Below, piece after piece: positions 56,861 to 64,000 of a stretch of DNA of 64,000 bases (position 1 is the stretch's first letter; each line of letters opens with the position of its first letter). This DNA comes from Chionis minor (lineage: Eukaryota > Chordata > Aves > Charadriiformes > Chionididae): positions 124,001-188,000 of the forward strand of contig VZSF01003928.1 of the NCBI GenBank assembly GCA_013398295.1. The letters run 5' to 3'. The notes under the pieces are model-generated. The model did no database searches. It worked only from the letters and a program-made list of their open reading frames with translations, and was not told the origin of the DNA. A program made the position numbers and the translations under genes.

Positions 56861-59649
56861 CTATGGTTTTGGTTTGTTTTTTTAAGAGAAAGACAAAAGT
56901 CTGTTCACTACAGCTGAAGGGCAGGAAACATGAGCAGACATAGGCAAACTATTATGATTTTCCATTCCTTTTCTGGTTTTACTTTTTCTGCTTATTCTAA
57001 ACACAGCCCATAATTAGCTACCAGGAATGATTAGCCCATGTTATCATAAAGTCAACAGCTCAGCAGAAATCACAGAGGCCTGTGCATTTATAAGGGTACT
57101 GGGAACATCCATAGATATGTCAGGTAGAATGGGGGAAAAAAANAGCACTACACCCTCCTGCTTCCAGGCATTAGCCAACTTCTAATTAATGAGGATTAGG
57201 AAGTAATCTCCCCAGTGGGCATGCAGAGAGGGTGTACCAACCCACTTACTCCTGGCAAGCACTACTTACAGGCCAGGCGGGGGAAGAGCTGCGCCTGGAC
57301 AGCCCACCCACAGCCCATGCTGTTTGGGAGACTGAGGTCTGGGTGCCCAGAGGACTGCACAGCAGCCCCCCGATAAATGAAGAGGCTGGAAGCGGGGGCT
57401 CGGCTACCCCAGCTCAACCTCCCTCCTGGCGAGGGGGGAAGTTTTGCGTCTGTTGTTTTGCAAGCTGAGGGGGAAAGTAGGGGTGATGGACATGTTATTC
57501 ACTCCGCATTGGTAGGCATACAAACGACTGAGTTCATTTTATGGCAAGGAAGTGGAGCATGGGCACCTCCTGAAATTAAGAGAAAGTTGGCTTTGAAGTC
57601 TAGAGCACCGACCTCTTCCCAGGGCAACCCGTGGCACTGGCATGGCACCAGAATCATAGAATTCCTACAATCTTCTGATTGTAGACTCCTCTTTGGTAAA
57701 TGTTTGGTACCAGCTGCTCCCTCTGGGGGTTTCAGCACCCCCCTGTTGAAGCATCCAGCGCTGGCCGTGCCGCCACAGACCAGTGGTCTGACCTGACCCC
57801 GTGCTGCTTAGACAGGCCGCTGCAGAAACTCACCCTGCATTGTGAACAGTGTGTCGTGTTGTGGTGTTGTGTCCCTCCCCCGTGACACTTCAGTAAAACG
57901 GAAGCCCAGATGTAACCAAGTAGAGTTCAGAAATCAGCTTTCTCCTGCTGATGCTTGTGAAACACAATCTAGCTCATGTTCTCACAGCTAGGTTGACTTG
58001 TGAGGATGGGAGAGAAAAAAAAAAAGCACGTATTTTTATCCCTGAGTAAGCAATCTGATCAACCTAATACTGAAATTACCCTTGAAATTAGCTTCATGCA
58101 GATATACAAATGTACAAGTACTGCTGCGCTGCCAGGAGAAGACCTGTGGCTCTGCACGTGCACAAGTGATAAGAGGCTGAGCTCGATCTGCTAGTCCTGT
58201 TCCAACTTCTCCAACAAGTGCTCCAGAAGGGTAAACAAAGATTAACAAGGAGGCTGTATTTCTTAAACATAAAATTGTCTTGTTTCATTCGCCACATTCT
58301 GCTTCTTTTGGTGCAAACAGTGTTCTACAGCACGACAAATAAGGAAAGGACCTGGGCAATGCCATGTACCTGTACATGGTGTTTGCATACATGTGTCAAG
58401 ATGGCAAAAATAATGGACAGAGACTGGGCACAGATACCACCAATTGCTGCAAGGTTGTTTTTGTCACTGCTGGTTTTAAATGCCCTGTAGAAATAAAAAA
58501 TAGCAAACACTAAGGCTTTTACTGTAGATACTTCCACTAAACCAAACCTTATCAAACGTGGGTTGTTTTGTAAAATCTTAACTGTATTTCAAGAGAAATG
58601 CAGGGGAAAATTGTCAGGAATACAGAAACATCCAATTTAAGCATCTTTGGAATGAAAACTTTTGACTTTTCACATCAGAATATCTTTTTGTTTAAGGTAT
58701 TTTTTTTTGTATTATAATAATACAATTCCTCAAAGAAATACAATATTGGTTGTCCTAAGATGGAATTCCTCTCAAAAATTTCCTTTCAAAACCGTCAAAG
58801 CATTTAACTTTCAGTTCCATTCAGAATGGAGCCAAATTCCTCAATTCTGATGAAATCTGTGTTTGTCCTTAGCCCAGCTCAAGCAACAAAAAAAAAAAGG
58901 CAGAAGCCAGAATGGACACAAGTGACCTCCAAAACCAAAGAGATGAAAACATATAAGGAAAAAAAGAAACCCAAGCAAAAGCAACAATAAAAAACCACCA
59001 CCAACAACAAAACCCACAACAGTTCACTGTGCATAATTAATAACAGTGTGCTTTCTCCCTGATGCATAAGACATGAGACATTTGTGAGAGAAAATAGGAG
59101 TGGTATATGACTAGGACCCCTGTAATTGTGACTTCTGTAAAGGAGAGGCTGGTCAGATGTCCTACCTGACAGCACTCGCATCATTTCATCTCTGTACACT
59201 TCAGTTTTCCATGCTATAAATCAAACTGACTGCCCTCACAAAGTAAGTTTGGAGACTCTCAATTAGTTAATGTTCGTAAATGACTGTGCAAACACAAGGT
59301 AGTATTAACCAGGGAACTGTCTTTGTTACACTACTGTCTGTTAAACAACCAGGAGCTAAATTTCTCTCTGAACATTTACAAAAGGGAAGGCAGCACTAAT
59401 GCTCCACAAGGAGAAAACTACAAAGAACAGATTTTCAGTGCATGCACTTCTCCTTGAACTAAACTGTGTTAAAAGCACTTTACTTAAAAAGCACCATGAT
59501 AGTAGCATCCTGCTAAATATAGATGACTCACCACAATTCAGTAGTGAACATCCCTAAAGAGTACCATTACGGTATTGCTTAACCTGCCACATAAATTTAA
59601 GCATTCTCCTGTGGTTACAGTTCGGACCAAGACACTCAAGACTACTACC
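56861..59649. other. Non-coding stretch, about 2.8 kb
   Basis: No gene supported. A single-base gap (N) lies at 57143 in an A run after a G run. The frame at 57377-57796 (139 codons) has no domain. 58640-58990 is AT- and A-rich with purine and CAA-rich patches. A string at 58173-58203 weakly resembles a CR1 tail and is not called. Confidence 0.5.
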
Positions 59650-59770
59650 AGCACCTGCTGACCTTCAGTGGGTTACGGAGCCTCTCTGAGCCTTACTTTC
59701 TCCATCTGTACTATTGGTATAATAATAAAAACATATCTCCCCAATGAAGGCAGGAAAAATGATTTCTAAG
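59650..59770 (+). mobile_element. MIR-type SINE relic, plus strand
   Basis: GCACCTGCTGACCTTCAGTG, then GAGCCTCTCTGAGCCTTAC, then TTTCTCCATCTGTACTATTG and GTATAATAATAAAAACATATC follow the MIR consensus core and 3' half ('tgtgaccttgggcaag...cctctctgagcctcagtttcctcatctg...ataataatacctac'). Confidence 0.75.
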
Positions 59771-60351
59771 TTTCTTAATGCGTTGTTTATACCATACTTT
59801 GTATATCCTTATTACTACTGAGCAGCTAAATATAGCTGTTCTCGAGATCCCTAGGAGAAGGGAATCTTACAAAAGAAAATCTTACAGAAGAAAATTCAGA
59901 CAATACTGAAGAAACAGTGAGAAAGAATCAGTTTCCAAAACAAGGGAAGGATGCCCGCTTCAGAGACGCAAGAAGTAGTTAATACATCTGTGCCTACTGC
60001 TGGCGACCAAGGTCAGGTCATGAGCAAAATGATTTATCTACACGTCACAAAACCACACAGCTTGACACAAATGGCAATCTGTTCCAAAAAAACCCAAAAA
60101 ATAACGCATAAGTGAGGGACTGCCGCAGTCCTCTCTCACTAGGGCTGCAGACCTGGTGCAGGGAAGGGAAGGGCAGGTGGGCGAGTACCAGGGTGCTGCA
60201 AGGCCAAAACTTAAAACGCTCAGTTTCAGCTGTGATAACCTCAGACCTGCAGGAGGGTGACTTCAGGTGAGGACTGAAAAGACCAAACTGTGTGAAAAGT
60301 TGCGGAGCAGCTGCTGCACTGATGCAATGCTGCCAGGCATGCGCACGCACA
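59771..60351. other. Non-coding stretch
   Basis: No gene. A 16-base unit (AATCTTACAAAAGAAA / AATCTTACAGAAGAAA) is tandemly doubled near 59863-59894. The minus-strand frame at 60045-60425 has no domain. Confidence 0.5.
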
Positions 60352-60389
60352 CCCCCCTCTACACCCCCACATACACCCCCCCTACCCCT
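60352..60389 (-). other. G-quadruplex-forming motif on the minus strand
   Basis: Four C runs on the plus strand (six, five, seven and four bases), separated by spacers of six, seven and two bases, put a G-quadruplex pattern on the minus strand. Confidence 0.65.
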
Positions 60390-60481
60390 GATCTGGCAAA
60401 ATCCAACTGCAAGGAATCCTAACATGCTGACATCTCACCTGTTGCAATACTATGTCACAGGATCCAAACACTGCGCAGTTT

Positions 60482-60505
60482 AAAAAAAAAAAAAAAAAAA
60501 AAAAA
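60482..60505. repeat. A homopolymer (24 bases)
   Basis: Uninterrupted A run directly upstream of the putative regulatory block at 60506-60770. No retrocopy upstream of it was recognised. Confidence 0.9.
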
Positions 60506-60770
60506 GTTGGTTCTGCAGTTTAGCTGTACCCGATGTGTGATTTCTAACACATTTGACAATTTGCAGCGTGCTATTTCTGGCTATGTAGCAGGATTGATTT
60601 GCAATCACAGGTTTGGTTCCAAAGCTCTAAACAGGATTCTCCGCTATCTTTCCTTAAGCTTCTATAGGGAACCTGAAAAAATATTATTTCCACAAAAGTT
60701 ATTACGCTCATTATGCTTTAGAGGGAAAACATAGATGCCGCCGCTGGCCCAGGTGCTTTAAACATGGGTA
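60506..60770. promoter_or_regulatory. Putative conserved non-coding block
   Basis: A long unique segment with GTGTGATTTCTAACACATTTG, GGATTGATTTGCAATCACAG (near-palindromic), AAAAATATTATTTCC and GTTATTACGCTCATTATGC. It has no repeat match, and its one open frame has no recognisable domain. Confidence 0.3.
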
Positions 60771-62301
60771 TTATAGGCCCAAGGAAAGCAGTCCTTTAGG
60801 TCTGGTTAAAAGGAATCATTGCCATTCTACAAATTGCAAAACAATGTAAGAAAATGGGACTATAATACTTGATTGACATTTCACATTAGACTACAAAGTC
60901 TAACTATTTTATCATAGGCATAAGTGTGAGAATGACAAAATGACCTCCAGGGAGCTTTTTCCCCACCACTTTTCATTTGTTTGGCATTAAGTTTTTCTTC
61001 CATATATACACTCTTACAGCTTCTGACCCTTTAACTTTTAAACCTTTCACCTTTCATTTAGGTAGGACTTTGCATGTGACCCCATCGCTTTTCTTCTATA
61101 TCCTCTGAACCAATCTAAAGCCTCTAAAAGGAAAAAACCCACTCTTCCAAAGCACAACTGGTAATCTAGAGCAGAAATACACTTACTGACCTTCTCCAAA
61201 ATTTGTTTAGAAGAAAGTCCCTTAATTTTAATTCAGCTTTCATGAGTCTATGTCTGTCCCTCATACCTTATCATGGGGTTTTTTTCAAACTCATGAAGCA
61301 CCAAAAACATGGCCATACTGTGTAACACAGAAGTAGCTGTGTACTACAGCTGTTTTCATCTACCGCCTTCTTCTGAAGACTTTTCCTAAGACAAAAACTA
61401 AAAAACAAGCTTGAGACACAGGTGGTTCATTCAGGTAACCTTTAAGCCTTAAAAGAAAGTGCAAGAAAAAGCAATACACTTCACGGAAAGGTGTGGTTTT
61501 GTGCCGAGTTATCTCCATTGTCATTGTCCCCACATGCCCTCAACCAAAAAAAGAAAATTAAATATTGAGTCAATCTTTTTGCCTAAGGAGATAATTAAAT
61601 GCCTCTTTAATTCTAACCTTAAATCTGGTTACTGCTATACATATTTGCAGGGATATCACATCACAGAAACGCTTCATCACTTATATGACTCTAACTGCAG
61701 TAGGCACAGTAACTTTCTAGACAGTTACACCTTTGTAATGTCTGCAGACAAAAAACTGTGGCATTGAGAACCTGAAAGTCATTGAACTCTCTTTTCAAAG
61801 TGGGAAAACTTCAAAAAAGTAAACAAATAACATAAAGTGTGAAACAGATGAGATTATTTCTTTCAATTACATGCTAATAAACCTTTTTTTCTTCCATAAT
61901 TCATCGCTTTGAAGCCAGCAGGTGCAACTTCCATTTAATGCATGCAACTCGGACTCCCAAATGTTTTCTGTGGATGGGGCTCAGGCTGCTCTTGGGGCCG
62001 AGGCCTTTGTGAAAAGTTCACCTGATCCATCACAAGACTTGTTTCTTGGCAGGTCCTGGGCAGAGAGGAATGGCCTGCTGCGCCTCGCACGGCGGTGAGA
62101 GCCAGGCACTGCCACCCAAGCAGCAGACTCCATCCAGATCCAGACTGCAAGGAATTCTCATCCAGACCTTGCTGGGATGTCTGTTACTGTCCTCCCGCTC
62201 TCTCAGGGATCACTTGCAGCAGGTTTCCCAGTTTCCCAGTTGTGAAGGTGGCCAGCGGCACTGCCCTGCTGGCTCAGCAGAGCCGCGCATCGCTCCCTGC
62301 T
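60771..62301. other. Non-coding stretch, about 1.5 kb
   Basis: No gene supported. Frames on both strands at 61459-61767 and 61935-62346 show no domain. Composition shifts from AT-rich to GC-leaning at about 61950 on approach to CpG island 2. Confidence 0.5.
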
Positions 62302-62387
62302 GAGCAGACCTCCGCAAAAACACTTGGTGGACCTCCGCAAAAATGAGCAGACCTTAAGAAAATCATCTTGTAGACCCCAGTAAAACA
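62302..62387 (+). repeat. Old tandem duplication of a 43-bp unit
   Basis: Two adjacent 43-base copies (62302-62344 and 62345-62387) share GAGCAGACCT at the start and similar A-rich ends. I count roughly 15 differences, so the duplication is old. Copy 1 itself contains an internal near-repeat (AGACCTCCGCAAAAA / GGACCTCCGCAAAAA), so the array probably grew from a smaller unit. Confidence 0.7.
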
Positions 62388-63025
62388 TAACTGAGCAGGA
62401 CCGCTCTAAAGTTTAGCATTACTTGAAAGAAGGCACGGCCACCTGATCAACAGATGAGTCTGAACGTTTTGCGCTTTGTAGTTTATTCTGTCGCCCTTCT
62501 CGCAGCACCTCCCGGTGCTCTCCAGCAACGGGAGCGGGAGTGATGTGAGTAGTGCCTGTCACACGCAACTTGTTCCCTCTCCACGCAGAGGGCCGGGGTG
62601 CGCACCTTGTTTTGGGAAGGGCTTTCCGGCAGCGGGAAGGTGATGGTGGAAGGTTTGGGTCTCCCCAGGGGTAGGCACTTATTTTAGAGCGGAAGGAACC
62701 TGCCGTGCCACCTGGGAGGAGGAGGAGGAGGCAGAGGGAGGACCCCCGAGGGGGGACACGGAGGGGTTCCGGGCAGCCTGTCACCATCTCTGCAGAAAGT
62801 TCCCTGCTGCCTGGGGGCCTGAGTTTTCCACCCAGGTGGGGTTATCAAGGGGCTAGGCCCAGACAACCCAGCGTGGCGTGGAGCAAGTTTTACAGTGCCA
62901 TAAGGGGGAAAAAAATAATATATATGTATGTAATAATAGGAATAAGGATGGTGCAGGGGAGGCAGCAAAAAAGGAGCCGAGTGGAGCAGCGCTCCTTCCC
63001 CACGCCCGCCCGCAAAAGCGCTCAC

Positions 63026-63101
63026 CCGCCGCCACATTCCCGAGCATCCCCGGCGGGACCGCCACCAAAAACTTCCCCACCGGCTCGGCGGACGGGGGCA
63101 T
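63026..63101 (-). CDS. Candidate first coding exon at CpG island 2 (hypothetical, partial)
   Basis: On the minus strand an ATG at 63099-63101, with G at the -3 position, opens a frame of 25 codons plus one base. It ends at a good splice donor, GGCGG|GTGAGC (63026/63025). The peptide starts MPPSAEPVGKFLVAVPPG and I do not recognise its family. The open frame continues upstream past the N at 63131, so the start is uncertain. It would be the 5' end of a gene running leftwards through this window. The segment at 30359-30472 is phase-compatible, but nothing proves they are joined. Chance is a real alternative because stops are rare in this GC-rich island. Confidence 0.25.
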
Positions 63102-63310
63102 CGCCGTGGGGTGGGCGCCGGGGGGGGTCCNCCCGGGGAGGGCGGCGGGAGCGGCGGCCGGCCCGAGAGCGCAGCCTGGCGGCCCCCAGCCGCCCCCGCA
63201 ACCCGCCGGGCTGCGGCTGTCACCCCCCGCGCGTCCCGTCCCGGCAGGCACTGGCACAGACCGCCACCTTCCTGCTCTGCGCGGGACACCCACAAATTGG
63301 GGGTTCCCCC

Positions 63311-63356
63311 CCCTCCCTCCTCCTCCTCCTCCTCCTCTTCCTCCGCCGCCGCCGAG
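63311..63356. repeat. TCC/GCC trinucleotide microsatellite inside CpG island 2
   Basis: A run of TCC triplets turns into GCC triplets. In coding-like frames it reads as Pro, Ser or Arg runs. Such tracts are common in 5' untranslated regions at CpG islands. Confidence 0.8.
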
Positions 63357-63640
63357 CCGGTGCCGCCGCATCCGCAGGGATGCTACAGGGAATGGGGTGA
63401 GGAGCGGCGGTCCGGCACGGGCTGGAGGTGGCACCCCCACAGCTTCTCCCTGTCACCGCGGCAGCGTGGGGGCTTCTCTCCTCCAGGACCTGCCTGCAGC
63501 CCCAGGGAAGAGGAGGGTGACGGCACACGGCAAGCCATTTGGGGCGAGCTGCATGGCCACCGGGCACTGCCGCAGCACATGGTGGAAGCATTGCTGGCGT
63601 GTTGTTCAAAGGTACGAGCCGCCTTAACGAAGCTGTTCAA

Positions 63641-64000
63641 AAGAGGGGGAGACGCCAGGGTTCGGCACCCCTAAAAACCAGAGCAAGGTAGCACTGAAGG
63701 GAGTGAGGCAGTTCTTGGGGTCGGGGCTCCGCGATACCACCCAACACCAGAATCACCAAGAAGTTGTGTCATTTAGGGTCACGCGCGGGAGTCATTGCAG
63801 CCCTTAAGGCTACACAGAAAAATCAGTCGATAGGAATCCAGCACACGAGACACGGAGTGTGCATGTAGAAGGCGGGAAGGGAGGTAAGCAGCCCTTCACA
63901 AGTTTAGGGTGGTCATCCGGAGCAAGGACCGAAGCAGAGAGCTTGCACGGATCGACTCCTTCCACGCGCCCAGCTCCCTGTCCAAGTCTGACCACGTTAA
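63641..64000. other. Right edge, non-coding with a plus-strand splice donor
   Basis: Unassigned sequence with scattered CpGs. A near-consensus donor (GGGAG|GTAAGC) lies at 63883/63884 on the plus strand, just downstream of the island, and could end a non-coding first exon of a gene running off the right edge. I looked for an ERV LTR here and could not support one. Confidence 0.4.

Larger units (their letters stand above)
62500..63640. promoter_or_regulatory. CpG island 2 (putative promoter region)
   Basis: A long CpG-dense block, densest at about 62990-63480, with GCGCTC, CGGCGG and CCGCCG strings and a single N at 63131. It includes a GGA tract (62718-62735) and a TCC-GCC microsatellite (63311-63356). 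It is the most promoter-like region in the window. The GC-rich frames on both strands, up to 249 codons, are expected from the low stop frequency in such DNA. A minus-strand candidate first exon and a plus-strand donor at 63884 are described separately, so transcription could run either way or both. Confidence 0.65.

Noticed and set aside
57645..57665. AGAATCATAGAATTCC resembling the reverse CR1 tail
   Set aside because: No repeated octamers and no CR1 body follow it.
62878..63627. 249-codon open frame and other long frames across CpG island 2
   Set aside because: GC-rich DNA has few stop codons, the frame runs through an N and a microsatellite, and it overlaps other long frames. No domain is visible.
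63641..64000. Possible endogenous retrovirus LTR at the right edge
   Set aside because: No TG...CA ends, no polyadenylation signal in the right place and no convincing primer-binding site.
1..64000. Bacterial, phage, CRISPR, tRNA, rRNA or snoRNA features
   Set aside because: No operon-like coding density, no repeat-spacer arrays, no T-loop/acceptor pattern and no ribosomal sequence were found on either strand.

Overview
This window looks like non-coding vertebrate nuclear DNA from a bird. The clearest evidence is a CR1 LINE 3' end at about 33836-34297. It carries the C-terminal part of the ORF2 frame and ends in three copies of the octamer ATTCTATG, the hallmark tail of avian/reptilian CR1. 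Around it are much older CR1 relicts, MIR-type SINE relics, a few amniote palindromic repeats, microsatellites, two CpG-rich islands and AT-rich blocks that resemble conserved regulatory elements. Three runs of N, one inside a long T tract, mark it as a draft assembly. There is no sign of bacterial, plasmid, phage or CRISPR content.

No protein-coding gene can be called with confidence. Nearly all open frames are short, lack recognisable domains and overlap other frames. The one frame with recognisable protein similarity is the CR1 ORF2 remnant. The best hints of a host gene are at the two CpG islands. The right-hand island (about 62500-63640) has, on the minus strand, an ATG frame running into a good GTGAGC donor (63026-63101). 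A minus-strand, splice-bounded open segment at 30359-30472 is phase-compatible with it. This pairing is a hypothesis only. The left-hand island (about 960-1480) has a good minus-strand donor at 911/912, so a gene running off the left edge is possible.

Layout: 1-1660 holds CpG island 1 and an AT-rich putative conserved element. 1.7-18.9 kb is intergenic or intronic DNA with MIR fragments, hairpins, a G-quadruplex candidate, an 88-bp local duplication and several putative regulatory blocks. 19-34.3 kb holds three CR1 copies of very different ages (two old minus-strand relicts and one young plus-strand copy) and the gapped T tract. 34.3-49.7 kb holds ancient palindromic repeats, a splice-bounded candidate exon, a 34-bp tandem duplication, a short CR1 scrap and the (ATT)n(ACT)n microsatellite. 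49.7-62 kb is AT-richer, with two MIRs, an old 600-bp CR1 and a poly-A tract. 62-64 kb is CpG island 2.

I did not find a new biological system. The most useful leads are the candidate CpG-island exon pair, the layered CR1 record, the diverged 88-bp duplication and the homeodomain-site-rich AT blocks. Each is testable by alignment to other bird genomes or by RNA data.
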